From: an uncultured Bacteroidales bacterium
GTDB lineage: Bacteria > Bacteroidota > Bacteroidia > Bacteroidales > UBA932
Reading direction: 5' to 3'
DNA: 64,000 nucleotides
Assembly: GCA_946402945.1 (NCBI GenBank)
Contig: CAMIYB010000003.1
Location: forward strand, 36,807-100,806
Made by a program: the position numbers and the translations under genes. The notes below the pieces were generated by a model. The model did no database searches. It was not told where the DNA came from and saw only the letters and a list, made by a program, of their open reading frames with translations. Positions 27,336 through 36,318 of this stretch are shown here, piece after piece (position 1 is the stretch's first letter; each line of letters starts with the position of its first letter).

Positions 27336-28484
27336 ATGGAAGACAACAAGACAACGCAGCCCGGCCTCTTCGAGAAAGGGGGTAAACTGGGCTTCCTCCA
27401 CTCAACTGTGGACGCTTTCGACACCTTCCTCCGCGTGCCTGCGACCGTGTCCCGCAAGGGTTCGCACATCCGCGACATCGTGGACATCAAGCGTGTGATG
27501 ATCATCGTGGTGATCGCCCTCATCCCCGCCGCCCTCTTCGGCATGTGGAATGTCGGCTATCAGCACAACCTGGCCGTCGGTGACACCGTGACAGGGTTCT
27601 GGGGGACTTTCTGGTATGGTTTCCTGAAGGTTCTCCCGCTCTATATCGTCTCCTACGTGGTGGGTCTCGGCATCGAGTTCACCTCCGCCCAGATCAAGGG
27701 CGAGGAAGTCAACGAGGGTTACCTCGTTTCGGGCTTCCTCATCCCGCTCATCGTTCCGGTGGACGTTCCCCTCTGGATGCTCGCCCTGGCCACCGCCTTC
27801 GCCGTGCTCTTCGGCAAGGAGGTCTTCGGCGGCACCGGCATGAACTTCCTCAACCCGGCCCTCCTGGCCCGCGCCTTCCTGTTCTTCTCCTATCCGAGCA
27901 AGATGTCCGGCAGCGAGGTCTGGATCGCCCTGCGCAAGGGTGAGACCTTCGTGGACGGCGTCACCGGCGCCACCCCGCTCGCCCACATGTCCGAGGGCAT
28001 CGCCGGCATCCAGGGAGCCGGTTATGACTGGTGGAGCCTCTTTGCAGGTACCGTTCCCGGCAGCGTGGGCGAGACCAGCATCATCGCCATCCTCCTGGGC
28101 GCCTGCCTGCTCATCGCCACCGGCGTGGCCAGCTGGAAGATCATGTGCTCTTCCGTACTGGGCGCCCTCTGCGTGGGCTGGCTGGGTACGGCCTTCGGCG
28201 TCACCGACGTCCCGGCCTGGTATCAGCTCCTGCTCGGCGGCTTCGCCTTCGGTACCGTCTTCATGGCGACCGACCCGGTGACCTCCGCCCAGACCGAATG
28301 CGGCAAATGGATCTACGGCTTCCTCGTGGGTGCCCTGTGCATCACGGTGCGCCTCTTCAACCCGGGCTATGCCGAGGGTATGATGCTGGCCATCCTGCTG
28401 ATGAACACCTTCGCCCCGCTGATCGACCACTGCGTGGTGAGCGCCTCCATCGCCCGCCGCGCCAAGAAACTCAGAACCGTCTAA
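27336..28484 (+). CDS. nqrB: Na+-translocating NADH:quinone reductase subunit B
   Basis: 382 residues, 12 bases after nqrA. It is multi-spanning, with segments such as MIIVVIALIPAALFGMWNVG and ALATAFAVLFGKEVFGGTGM. DGVTGATPLA carries the conserved threonine to which FMN is covalently attached, as in NqrB and RnfD. It forms part of the membrane channel for Na+ and binds riboflavin and FMN in characterised complexes. The C-terminus has the family's PVTSAQTECGKWIYG block. Confidence 0.95.
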   Translation: MEDNKTTQPGLFEKGGKLGFLHSTVDAFDTFLRVPATVSRKGSHIRDIVDIKRVMIIVVIALIPAALFGMWNVGYQHNLAVGDTVTGFWGTFWYGFLKVLPLYIVSYVVGLGIEFTSAQIKGEEVNEGYLVSGFLIPLIVPVDVPLWMLALATAFAVLFGKEVFGGTGMNFLNPALLARAFLFFSYPSKMSGSEVWIALRKGETFVDGVTGATPLAHMSEGIAGIQGAGYDWWSLFAGTVPGSVGETSIIAILLGACLLIATGVASWKIMCSSVLGALCVGWLGTAFGVTDVPAWYQLLLGGFAFGTVFMATDPVTSAQTECGKWIYGFLVGALCITVRLFNPGYAEGMMLAILLMNTFAPLIDHCVVSASIARRAKKLRTV

Positions 28485-28496
28485 AGGATACGCGCT

Positions 28497-29429
28497 ATGA
28501 ATACGAACAGCAATCTGTACACAGTTATCTACACGACCGTCATCGTGGTGGTCGTGGCCGCGGTCCTTGCGATTGTTTCCCAATCCCTCAAGGGCAGGCA
28601 GGAAGCCAATGAGAAGGCCGACACCATCTCCCAGATGCTGACGGCCGCCGGTTTCGGCACCAAGGCCGAGTTCCAGGCCATGGGCAACGCCGCCGTCCTG
28701 GACAAGTATGCCGAGGAAATCGACAAGGCCTTCGTGGTGGACGTGGACGGCCAGAAGGTCGCCGACCTCCCGCTGGACCAGGTCTATTCCCCGTCCCAGC
28801 TCAAGAAACAGAACTACAACCTCAAGGGCGCTGACACCCCGCAACTGCCCGTCTTCGTTTTCAAGAACGGCATCACGGTCGTTCCCGTTTACGGAGCCGG
28901 CCTTTGGGGCCCGGTCTGGGGCTACATCGCCTTCGAACCGGCCTCCAACACCATCAAGGGCGCTTACTTCGACCATGAGTCCGAGACCGCCGGCCTCGGC
29001 GCCAAGATCAAGGACGATCCCGCCTTCCAGGCCTCCTTCTCCGGCGAGAAGGTCCTCTTCGACCAGGACGACCCCTTCGACATCGTCAAGGGCGGCGCTC
29101 CCCGTGACGCGGAGGACAAGAGCCTAATCGACAACAAGATCGACGCCATCACCGGCGCCACGATGACCTCCCAGGGTCTGGAGCGGGCCATCGAGACCTG
29201 GCTCGGCGCCTATGCCAAGTACTTCCTCGGAGCCGCCCCTGAAAGCTGCGCCCCCCAGGGCGAGGCATGCTGCTGCTCCGGCTGCGAGAAGGACTGCTGC
29301 GCCACCTGCCCCTGCGAGAAGTGCTGCACGTCCGAGGACTGCACCCTGTCCTGCGGCGAAAACTGCTGCTCCACCCAGTGCGGCTGCTGCGCCGAGGGCT
29401 GCTGTGAAACCAAAACCGTGGAGGAATAA
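28497..29429 (+). CDS. nqrC: Na+-translocating NADH:quinone reductase subunit C with Cys-rich C-terminal tail
   Basis: 310 residues. The first ~249 form a normal NqrC: an N-terminal membrane helix (LYTVIYTTVIVVVVAAVLAI), the periplasmic FMN-binding domain and DAITGATMTSQGLE with the flavinylated threonine. Residues 250-310 are an extra tail with 20 cysteines between 251 and 304, arranged as CCC, CC and CxC groups (EACCCSGC, DCCATCPCEKCC, GCCAEGCC), which typical NqrC lacks. The tail is in frame, uses ordinary codons and precedes nqrD by 3 bases, so an assembly error is unlikely. Metal binding is inferred from composition only. Confidence 0.93.
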   Translation: MNTNSNLYTVIYTTVIVVVVAAVLAIVSQSLKGRQEANEKADTISQMLTAAGFGTKAEFQAMGNAAVLDKYAEEIDKAFVVDVDGQKVADLPLDQVYSPSQLKKQNYNLKGADTPQLPVFVFKNGITVVPVYGAGLWGPVWGYIAFEPASNTIKGAYFDHESETAGLGAKIKDDPAFQASFSGEKVLFDQDDPFDIVKGGAPRDAEDKSLIDNKIDAITGATMTSQGLERAIETWLGAYAKYFLGAAPESCAPQGEACCCSGCEKDCCATCPCEKCCTSEDCTLSCGENCCSTQCGCCAEGCCETKTVEE

Positions 29430-29432
29430 GCC

Positions 29433-30047
29433 ATGGATGCAAAACTGAAAGAAACTATCCTGAACCCGATTTTCAAGGGTAATCCGATCACCGTCCTGGT
29501 GCTCGGTATCTGTTCCTCCCTCGCGGTGACCGTCACCCTGAAGGGCGCGCTCGTCATGGCGCTCTCCGTCATCGTGGTGACCGGTATTTCCAGCCTCATC
29601 CTGTCGCTGCTGCGCAACACCATCCCCGGTCGCGTGCGCATCATCGTCCAGTTGGTGGTCGTGGCCATGATGGTGATCCTGGTCGATCAGATCCTCAAGT
29701 CTTTCGAGGCTACCTATGCCATCGACAAGCAACTGAGCGTCTATATCGGTCTGATCATCACCAACTGTATCGTCATGGGCCGCATCGAGGCCTTCGCCCT
29801 GGGCAACAAACCCTGGCCGAGTTTCCTCGACGGCGTGGCCAACGGTGCCGGCTACGGCATGATCCTGCTTATCGTGGCCTTCTTCCGCGAACTGCTCGGA
29901 AGCGGCACGCTCTTCGGCGTGGACGTTCTGGGCTGGCTCGGCTATGTGCCCAACAACCTCGTCATCCTGCCGCCCTTCGCCCTCATCCTCCTGGGATGCA
30001 TCGTATGGGTGCAGCGCGCGATTCAGAAAGACCTTCAGGAAAAATAA
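29433..30047 (+). CDS. nqrD: Na+-translocating NADH:quinone reductase subunit D
   Basis: 204 residues, six predicted membrane helices, starting 3 bases after nqrC. The N-terminus LNPIFKGNPITVLVLGICSS and the interior IGLIITNCIVMGRIEAFALG, containing the conserved membrane Cys of the NqrD/RnfE family, identify it. NqrD and NqrE form a pseudo-symmetric pair coordinating an intramembrane iron centre in solved complexes. Length is normal. Confidence 0.95.
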   Translation: MDAKLKETILNPIFKGNPITVLVLGICSSLAVTVTLKGALVMALSVIVVTGISSLILSLLRNTIPGRVRIIVQLVVVAMMVILVDQILKSFEATYAIDKQLSVYIGLIITNCIVMGRIEAFALGNKPWPSFLDGVANGAGYGMILLIVAFFRELLGSGTLFGVDVLGWLGYVPNNLVILPPFALILLGCIVWVQRAIQKDLQEK

Positions 30048-30059
30048 TCTCGACGCCTT

Positions 30060-30656
30060 ATGGAATATCTTAGCTTATTCGTAAAGTCCATCTTCGTGGA
30101 CAATATGATCTTCGCATACTTCCTGGGAATGTGCTCATTCCTGGCGGTATCGAAGAATGTGAAGACGGCTGCAGGCCTGGGTCTCGCCGTTATCTTCGTC
30201 TTGTTGGTCACCCTTCCGATCAACTATCTCCTCAACACCTATGTGCTGGCCCCCGACGCCCTGATCGAAGGGGTGGACCTGAGTTTCCTCAGTTTCATCG
30301 TCTTCATCGCGGTCATCGCCGCCATCGTGCAGGTCGTGGAGATGGTCGTGGAGAAATTCTCCCCGGAACTGTACTCCTCCCTCGGTATCTTCCTGCCGCT
30401 GATCGCGGTGAACTGCGCCATCCTGGGCGGTTCCCTGTTCATGCAGCAGAAGGACTTCCTGAACATCGGTGAAGCCGTCGTGTACTCCCTCGGCTCGGGT
30501 ATCGGCTGGTTCCTCGCCATCGTCTCCCTCGCGGCCATCCGCGAGAAGATGGCGTACTCGAACGTCCCGCCGGCCCTCAAGGGTCTCGGCATCACCTTCA
30601 TCACCGTCGGTCTGATGGGCATCGCCTTCATGACCTTCATGGGTATTTCACTGTAA
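30060..30656 (+). CDS. nqrE: Na+-translocating NADH:quinone reductase subunit E
   Basis: 198 residues. [37 protein letters not shown] and [16 protein letters not shown] are diagnostic of NqrE/RnfA, and each half contributes one conserved Cys to the intramembrane iron site. It follows nqrD by 12 bases and precedes nqrF by 14 bases in the same operon. Confidence 0.95.
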   Translation: MEYLSLFVKSIFVDNMIFAYFLGMCSFLAVSKNVKTAAGLGLAVIFVLLVTLPINYLLNTYVLAPDALIEGVDLSFLSFIVFIAVIAAIVQVVEMVVEKFSPELYSSLGIFLPLIAVNCAILGGSLFMQQKDFLNIGEAVVYSLGSGIGWFLAIVSLAAIREKMAYSNVPPALKGLGITFITVGLMGIAFMTFMGISL

Positions 30657-30670
30657 AGGAGGAAAGCGCT

Positions 30671-31942
30671 ATGGGAAATACATTGATTTCTGCCATCCTC
30701 GTGATGCTCGTCGTGACGGTCCTGCTGGCCATCCTGCTGGTCTGGATCAAGAACGCCCTCATGCCCTCCGGCTCCGTCAAGGTGTCCATCAACAACGGTT
30801 CCAAGGAACTGGAAGTCACCCCCGGCGGTGACCTGATGCACACCCTCGCGGACCACGGCATCTTCCTCCCCTCCGCCTGCGGCGGCAAGGCCAACTGCGG
30901 CCAGTGCAAAGTCCGCGTGGTGGAAGGCGGCGGCGAGATCCTCCCTACGGAAAAAGGTTTCTTCTCCCGCAAGGAGATCAAGGCCGGCTGGCGTCTGGGC
31001 TGCCAGGTCAAGATCAAGGACAATGTCAAAATCGCCGTTCCCGAGTCCGCCCTCAGCGTGAAGAAACTCGAGTGCGAGGTCATCTCCAACAAGAACGTAG
31101 CTACCTTCATCAAGGAATTCACCGTGCGTCTGCCCGAAGGCGAGCACATCGAGTTCAAGTCCGGCGAGTACATCCAGATCGACATTCCGGAGTACGACGT
31201 CGATTTCGCCGACATGGACGTGGATCCGGAATACCGCGGCGACTGGGAGAAATACGGTTTCTTCGGCCTCAAGTACAAGAATACCGTCCCGACCATCCGC
31301 GCCTACTCCATGGCTTCCTATCCTGCCGAGCGGAACGTCATCAAACTCAACGTCCGTATCGCCACCCCGCCTTTCGACCGCAGCCAGCCGCGCGGCGTCT
31401 TCAAGATGCTGCCGGTGCCTCCCGGCATCGCCTCGACCTATGTCTTCTCCCGCAAGCCGGGTGACAAGGTGATGATTTCCGGTCCTTACGGCGAGTTCCT
31501 CCTCCCGGAGAACGACCCGGACAGCCAGGAATACATCTTCGTCGGCGGCGGCGCCGGCATGGCCCCGCTCCGCAGCCACATCATGCATCTGTTCAAGACC
31601 CTGCACACCAAGAAGGAGGTCCACTTCTTCTACGGCGCCCGCTCCCTGGTCGAGGCCTTCTACCTCGAAGACTTCGCCGAAATCGAGAGCGAGTACCCGA
31701 ACTTCCACTTCCACCTGGCCCTCGACCGTCCGGATCCGGCCGCCGATGCCGCCGGTGTGAAGTACACCGCAGGTTTTGTCCACAATGTCATGAACGAGAC
31801 CTATCTCAAGGATCACGAGGCCCCCGAGGACATCAAGTACTTCATGTGCGGTCCGCCCATGATGGTCGCCTCGGTCAACGCCCTGCTCGACAGTCTCGGC
31901 GTCGCCCCCGAGAGCGTGCTCTACGACAACTTCGGAGGCTAG
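30671..31942 (+). CDS. nqrF: Na+-translocating NADH:quinone reductase subunit F
   Basis: 423 residues. One N-terminal helix (ILVMLVVTVLLAILLVWI) anchors a [2Fe-2S] ferredoxin domain with ACGGKANCGQC, followed by an FAD-binding domain (RAYSMASYP) and an NADH-binding domain (YIFVGGGAGMAPLRSHIMHL; YFMCGPPMMVASVNALLDSL). It is the electron entry point: it oxidises NADH and passes electrons through FAD and the cluster to the membrane subunits. A GGAGGAAAG ribosome-binding site precedes it, and it ends the operon at a clear terminator. Confidence 0.96.
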   Translation: MGNTLISAILVMLVVTVLLAILLVWIKNALMPSGSVKVSINNGSKELEVTPGGDLMHTLADHGIFLPSACGGKANCGQCKVRVVEGGGEILPTEKGFFSRKEIKAGWRLGCQVKIKDNVKIAVPESALSVKKLECEVISNKNVATFIKEFTVRLPEGEHIEFKSGEYIQIDIPEYDVDFADMDVDPEYRGDWEKYGFFGLKYKNTVPTIRAYSMASYPAERNVIKLNVRIATPPFDRSQPRGVFKMLPVPPGIASTYVFSRKPGDKVMISGPYGEFLLPENDPDSQEYIFVGGGAGMAPLRSHIMHLFKTLHTKKEVHFFYGARSLVEAFYLEDFAEIESEYPNFHFHLALDRPDPAADAAGVKYTAGFVHNVMNETYLKDHEAPEDIKYFMCGPPMMVASVNALLDSLGVAPESVLYDNFGG

Positions 31943-31960
31943 TCTTCCCTCAGGTCAGAA

Positions 31961-31996
31961 AAAATCCGGTCGCTGGAAAAACGACCGGATTTTTTT
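31961..31996 (+). terminator. Rho-independent terminator of nqr operon
   Basis: AAATCCGGTCG and CGACCGGATTT form an 11-bp stem around CTGGAAAAA, followed by a T-run, 19 bases after the nqrF stop. Confidence 0.9.
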
Positions 31997-32032
31997 GTAC
32001 GGAACGGATTCGTACATTTTTTTGACAGTCTG

Positions 32033-32063
32033 TTTTCGGGACAGTCCGCCCGCGCTATCTTTG
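32033..32063 (+). promoter_or_regulatory. Promoter of FimB/Mfa2-like pair
   Basis: TATCTTTG (32056-32063) is an exact -7 box, with TTTT at 32033-32036 spaced 19 bases as a weak -33. The ATG at 32068 is only 4 bases further on, which favours the downstream start at 32146 with a ~75-base leader. Confidence 0.6.
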
Positions 32064-32145
32064 CGCCATGACACGAAAAGGACATCATCATGGGCTGTGC
32101 GCGGGCCGGGGTTTTTCTACCCTATACAAGTTCGCTGCCTCTATC

Positions 32146-33123
32146 ATGAACAAACTGTCGCGCTCTGCGATCATCATCTTGCTCCCGGCCTGCACCGCCC
32201 CCTTTTCCGGAGACGATCCGGTCAGGCTCCGCTGCGAGGCGGCCCAAGGGCTGCCCCTGCGGAGCCTCGACGTGTTCTTTTTCAACGACGACCCGCTCCG
32301 CCGCCTGGATGCCTACCAGCGTTTCGAAAACGCCGGTCCGGTCCAGACGGGAGCCTCGCGCAGCGGAGCCAAGATCGTCGTCGCCCTGGCCAACGCTTCC
32401 GCTGACCGCTACACCTGGGCAGAAATCAATTCCTACGAAAGACTCATGGAGACCCTGGCCGATTTTTCCCGGGAAGACCCGGCCATGCCGGTCATGAGCG
32501 GTGAGGCCCGGGTCGGTCCCGGGAGCGACCGCAGTTGTACTCTGACGCTGCGTCCCCTGCTGGCGGAAGTGGAAGTGGCAAGCCTGAGCTGCGATTTCCA
32601 TGGCCGGCCCTACGAAGGGGCCGTCCTGGAAGACGTCCGCCTGTACCTGACCAATATCGGCGGCCTCTGTCCCGCCTTCTGCGGGGAGGAGGTCGCCCCG
32701 GGCGGCATCCTAAACGCCGGGGCGCTGAAGCCCGGCGATATGGCCGGACTCGCCCATGCGGAGATGGTTCTCTCCGAACTCGACGGCCCCGTCGGGGTAT
32801 CCGTCAGGCATCTGGGTCGCAGCCTCTTCTGCTACCCGAACACGGTAGCGCAGGAAGGCCTGGGAACGCCCTTTACGCGCCTGGTCATCGAAGGGAAACT
32901 GGAGGGCCGCACCTATTATTATCCGCTCAACGTGGGTCGGGGAGCCCTCGCCGCGCCGGATGCGCCGCCCGGCCTGGTACGGGGCGGCCACTACCGCTAT
33001 GATATCACCATCACCCGCCGGGGCAGCACCGACCCGGATGCGGCCATGGAGACGGGCGCCGTGGAAGTCCGCCTGCTGACGGATGACTGGCAGGACGGCG
33101 GCGGAGCCACAATCCGATACTGA
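32146..33123 (+). CDS. FimB/Mfa2-like fimbrial accessory lipoprotein
   Basis: The track start at 32068 gives a non-signal N-terminus. The ATG at 32146 gives MNKLSRSAIIILLPAC, a lipoprotein signal, and 325 residues. The segment LRSLDVFFFNDDPLRRLDAY followed by ALANASADRYTW resembles the FimB/Mfa2 family of fimbrial anchor and length-control proteins, with a beta-sandwich core and a final HYRYDITITRRGSTDPD strand. It is cotranscribed with the next lipoprotein, three bases away. The family call is from pattern only, and the pair lies far from the fimbrillin operon at the left end. Confidence 0.6.
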   Translation: MNKLSRSAIIILLPACTAPFSGDDPVRLRCEAAQGLPLRSLDVFFFNDDPLRRLDAYQRFENAGPVQTGASRSGAKIVVALANASADRYTWAEINSYERLMETLADFSREDPAMPVMSGEARVGPGSDRSCTLTLRPLLAEVEVASLSCDFHGRPYEGAVLEDVRLYLTNIGGLCPAFCGEEVAPGGILNAGALKPGDMAGLAHAEMVLSELDGPVGVSVRHLGRSLFCYPNTVAQEGLGTPFTRLVIEGKLEGRTYYYPLNVGRGALAAPDAPPGLVRGGHYRYDITITRRGSTDPDAAMETGAVEVRLLTDDWQDGGGATIRY

Positions 33124-33125
33124 AC

Positions 33126-34328
33126 ATGCGAAAGACCGGTCTCATCCTGGCATTTCTGCTGACGGCCTGCCGGGCCGCCGTTCCGGTCCCGGTCGGAACG
33201 CTGCGGGCGGTGCTGGTGTTCGACGATCCCCTGACCCGCTCGGCCGATCCGCCGGAAGACAGGGTGGAGGATGTCAATGTGCTCCTGTTCAACGAAGAAG
33301 GGCTGCTGGAGACCCGGCAGTATCTGAGCGGCACGGCCGTCAGCGACGGTTCCTTCCCGCTTACCCTCCCCCTGACCCTGCGCAGCCACATCCTGACGGC
33401 GGTCAATTTTGGCTATCCCCTGGATGAAATCCGCAGTTGGGAGGAAGCGAAGAACTACCGCTTCCGCCTGACTTATCCCGACGAATACAGCCGCGGAATG
33501 CCCTCCTGCGGCATTCTGGAAAACTACATTCCCGGCGACCGCCGGGAAGTCCGCATCCCGATGCGCCGCCTGATGGCCCGGATCGACCTCTGTCTGGACC
33601 GGCGCGGGCTCGACGAGGACGTGAGCCTCCACGTCCGAAGCGTGGAAGTGGGCAACTGTCCGCGTTCCGCAGCCCTCGCCGGGCCGAGCGGCGCCCTCAG
33701 CAAGGAAGACCTTTTCCAGCACGGTTTCTTCAAATCCTATGGCCAGGTGGACGGCCTCAACCGGGACGTCTCGCCCGGCGTCAGCGAAACGGTGAGCCTG
33801 TATCTGCTGGAAAACGAGGACCCGGACCCTTCGCTCCGATCCTTTGTCGAGGTCAAGTGCGAATACCGCAGCCCCACGCAGGTCACCCGGCCGGACGAAT
33901 ACCTGGTGTACCGTTTCTTTCTCAATATGGAAGATGCCGCCCCGGGCGTGGTACGCAACCGCCGCTACCGGGTGACGGTACGGCCGGAAGGCGACGGCCT
34001 GTCCGGAGATGGCTGGGCGGTGGACAAGAGCGGCCTGACCACCTTCGGCCCCGGCCGTATCACCCTCCACCCGGCTGACCAGATTACCGCCCGGGTGGGT
34101 GAGCAGATCCATATCTGGGCGGACCTGGAGCCGCCCGATGCCCCTTTCGACGTGGGCCTCGAAGAGTTGGAAGAGGACCATTCGCGCGGGCTGTACGACT
34201 ACACGATCGACCCCGACGGCCACGGCGTCACCCTCCTGCTGAAAGCGCCCGGCACCGGTATCGTCTATTTCCAGGCCGGCTGGCCCGTCACCGACTACGC
34301 CGGCGCCCTGATCGTCATAAACGAATAA
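33126..34328 (+). CDS. DUF4906/FimB-like surface lipoprotein
   Basis: 400 residues, lipoprotein signal MRKTGLILAFLLTAC. The mature part contains DDPLTRSADPPEDRVEDVNV and LLFNEEGLLETRQYL, then a second beta domain with RRLMARIDLCLDRRGL and HVRSVEVGNC, and an Ig-like C-terminus (ITARVGEQIHIWADLEPPD). This order fits DUF4906-type proteins found with FimB/Mfa2 genes in Bacteroidetes. Nothing catalytic is visible. It probably forms part of a surface appendage with its upstream partner. Confidence 0.6.
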   Translation: MRKTGLILAFLLTACRAAVPVPVGTLRAVLVFDDPLTRSADPPEDRVEDVNVLLFNEEGLLETRQYLSGTAVSDGSFPLTLPLTLRSHILTAVNFGYPLDEIRSWEEAKNYRFRLTYPDEYSRGMPSCGILENYIPGDRREVRIPMRRLMARIDLCLDRRGLDEDVSLHVRSVEVGNCPRSAALAGPSGALSKEDLFQHGFFKSYGQVDGLNRDVSPGVSETVSLYLLENEDPDPSLRSFVEVKCEYRSPTQVTRPDEYLVYRFFLNMEDAAPGVVRNRRYRVTVRPEGDGLSGDGWAVDKSGLTTFGPGRITLHPADQITARVGEQIHIWADLEPPDAPFDVGLEELEEDHSRGLYDYTIDPDGHGVTLLLKAPGTGIVYFQAGWPVTDYAGALIVINE

Positions 34329-34356
34329 TCCATATTGCCGATTGCGGATTTTTTGC

Positions 34357-34364
34357 TAACTTGC
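34357..34364 (+). promoter_or_regulatory. Probable -7 box upstream of nucleotidyltransferase gene
   Basis: TAACTTGC, with ATTG 19 bases upstream (34334-34337). If used, the transcript would start just before the 34378-34496 inverted repeat and carry it as a 5' leader. Confidence 0.45.
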
Positions 34365-34377
34365 ACTGCGTATTATA

Positions 34378-34496
34378 GTCAGATAGCCTGCCGGTGAAAA
34401 CCTGTGCCCACCCTCGGGCGCATTAGAGGGAGGGGCCCAAGCTTGCTTGGGAGGGACGTAGCGAAGCGGAGGGTTTTCACCGGCAGGCCATCTGAC
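34378..34496 (+). repeat. 119-base element with 25-bp inverted-repeat ends
   Basis: The left arm (34378-34402) contains GCCTGCCGGTGAAAACC and the right arm (34472-34496) contains GGTTTTCACCGGCAGGC; 24 of 25 positions pair. The 69-base interior has a second hairpin, CCCAAGC-TT-GCTTGGG. No open reading frame is inside. It sits 17 bases before the ATG at 34514, between a likely promoter and the gene. It may be a structured 5' leader RNA or a small non-autonomous palindromic mobile element. Confidence 0.7.
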
Positions 34497-34513
34497 GAGA
34501 AAAATGATCTACA

Positions 34514-36316
34514 ATGCAAGCAATCATTTTGGCTGCCGGGATGGGCAAACGCCTCGGTGAACTGACGCGCGACAACACCAAATGCATGCTGGAAGTGGGC
34601 GGCGTACGGCTTATCGACCGGACGCTCGAAATCCTCCACGCGCAGGGTGTCTCCCGCGTCATCCTGGTAGTCGGCTATCAGGGGCAGCATGTCCGGGACT
34701 ATCTCGGCGACAACTACAAAGGCACCCCGCTCCTGTACGTCGACAATCCCGACTACTCCACGACCAATAACATCTACTCCCTGTTCCTGACCCGCGACCG
34801 CCTGGTCGAAGAGGATACCCTCCTGCTCGAGTCCGACCTCGTCTTCACGCCCGACGTACTCCGCCGCCTGATGGAGGACCCCTTCCCCAACATCGCCCTC
34901 GTGGACAAATACGAAAGCTGGATGGACGGAACGGTCGTCACCCTCGATGCCAACAGCCGCATCACGCGCTTCATCGACAAGGAGGGCTTCCGCTACGACG
35001 AGATCAAAGACTACTACAAGACCGTCAATATCTACAAGTTCAGCAAGGAATTCCTCGCCCGCTACTACGTTCCCTTCCTGGAAGCCTATTGCCGTTCCCT
35101 GGGCGGCACGGCCTATTACGAACAGGTCCTGCGCATCCTGCTCCATCTGCATGAGATGCCGCTCAAGGCCCTGCCCCTTTCGGGCGAAACCTGGTACGAG
35201 ATCGACGACATCCAGGACCTGGACATCGCCCGCGGCATGTTCGCACCCACCCGCGAGGAGCATTACCAGTCGATTTCCTCGCGCTACGGCGGCTACTGGC
35301 GCTATCCCCAGCTGCTCGATTTCTGCTACCTGGTCAATCCCTGGTTCCCCTCTCCGCGCATGGTCGACGAGATGAAGGCCAGTTTCGAGACCCTGCTCCG
35401 CGAATATCCTTCCGGCATGCGGGTCAACGCCCTGCTGGCCGCCAAGAATTTCGGGGTGCATGAGGACCACATCCTCGTCGGAAACGGGGCCGCCGAACTC
35501 ATCAAGGCCCTGATGGAAGGCGAGTCCGGCCGCGTCGGTTTCGTCCTCCCCACCTTCGAAGAATACCCCAACCGCCTGCCGGCGGAGCAGCGGGTTCCCT
35601 ACACCCCGGCCGCGGAAGATTTCTCCTACACGGCCCGCGATCTGATGGCTTTCTTCGCCGACAAAGCCATCGACACCCTGCTGCTGGTCAATCCCGACAA
35701 CCCTTCGGGCAACTTTCTCCCGCGGGAAGAACTGCTCTCCCTCGTGGAATGGACGCGGGAACAGGGGCTCCGCCTGATTGTGGACGAGTCCTTCGCCGAT
35801 TTCGCCGACGCGCCCGTGACCCTGCTGGACGAGGCCCTGCTGACGGCCAATCCGCATCTGACCGTCGTCAAGAGCATCAGCAAAGCCTACGGGGTTCCCG
35901 GCCTGCGGCTGGGCGTGGCGGCGAGCGGAGACAGCGCCCGCATCGCCCGTCTCAAACGTGACGTCGCCATCTGGAACATCAACTCCTTCGGCGAGTTCTA
36001 CATGCAGATCTACGAAAAATACCACCCGGAATTCCTGCAGTCCTGCGCCCGCTTCCGGGAGGAGCGCAGCCGTTTCCGGGCCGCCCTGGAAGAGATCCCC
36101 TTCCTGAGGGTGTATCCGAGCCAGGCGAACTTCTTCCTCTGCCGGGTGACCGGGCGTTTCTCCGCCCATGAACTGACGCTCCGCCTGCTGGACCACGGCA
36201 TCCTCATCAAGGATTGCAGCCGGAAGCAGGCCTTCCGGGGCGGGGACTATATCCGCCTGGCCGTCCGCTGCCAGGCCGATAACGAGCGCCTCGTCGCCGT
36301 GCTCAAATCGCTCTGA
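34514..36316 (+). CDS. Bifunctional nucleotidyltransferase / PLP-dependent aminotransferase
   Basis: 600 residues. The N-terminal half (1-~240) is a sugar/choline-phosphate-type nucleotidyltransferase: ILAAGMGKRLGELTRDNTKC, VLVVGYQGQ-like core and LLESDLVF with the metal-binding Asp. The C-terminal half (~250-600) is a class I/II aminotransferase of the HisC/CobD type: GNGAAELIKAL, LLLVNPDNPSGN, IVDESFADF and VVKSISKAYGVPGLRLG with the PLP lysine. By analogy with fused CMP-transferase/aminotransferase enzymes it could make a CDP-activated amino compound, such as an aminoalkyl phosphonate or aminoalcohol phosphate. The opine-dehydrogenase-like gene follows by 2 bases. The exact substrate is unknown. 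Confidence 0.82.
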   Translation: MQAIILAAGMGKRLGELTRDNTKCMLEVGGVRLIDRTLEILHAQGVSRVILVVGYQGQHVRDYLGDNYKGTPLLYVDNPDYSTTNNIYSLFLTRDRLVEEDTLLLESDLVFTPDVLRRLMEDPFPNIALVDKYESWMDGTVVTLDANSRITRFIDKEGFRYDEIKDYYKTVNIYKFSKEFLARYYVPFLEAYCRSLGGTAYYEQVLRILLHLHEMPLKALPLSGETWYEIDDIQDLDIARGMFAPTREEHYQSISSRYGGYWRYPQLLDFCYLVNPWFPSPRMVDEMKASFETLLREYPSGMRVNALLAAKNFGVHEDHILVGNGAAELIKALMEGESGRVGFVLPTFEEYPNRLPAEQRVPYTPAAEDFSYTARDLMAFFADKAIDTLLLVNPDNPSGNFLPREELLSLVEWTREQGLRLIVDESFADFADAPVTLLDEALLTANPHLTVVKSISKAYGVPGLRLGVAASGDSARIARLKRDVAIWNINSFGEFYMQIYEKYHPEFLQSCARFREERSRFRAALEEIPFLRVYPSQANFFLCRVTGRFSAHELTLRLLDHGILIKDCSRKQAFRGGDYIRLAVRCQADNERLVAVLKSL

Positions 36317-36318
36317 AC

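Noticed and set aside
32068-32145. Upstream start for the FimB-like lipoprotein
   Set aside because: Only 4 bases after the -7 box, and it would bury the lipoprotein signal that begins at 32146.
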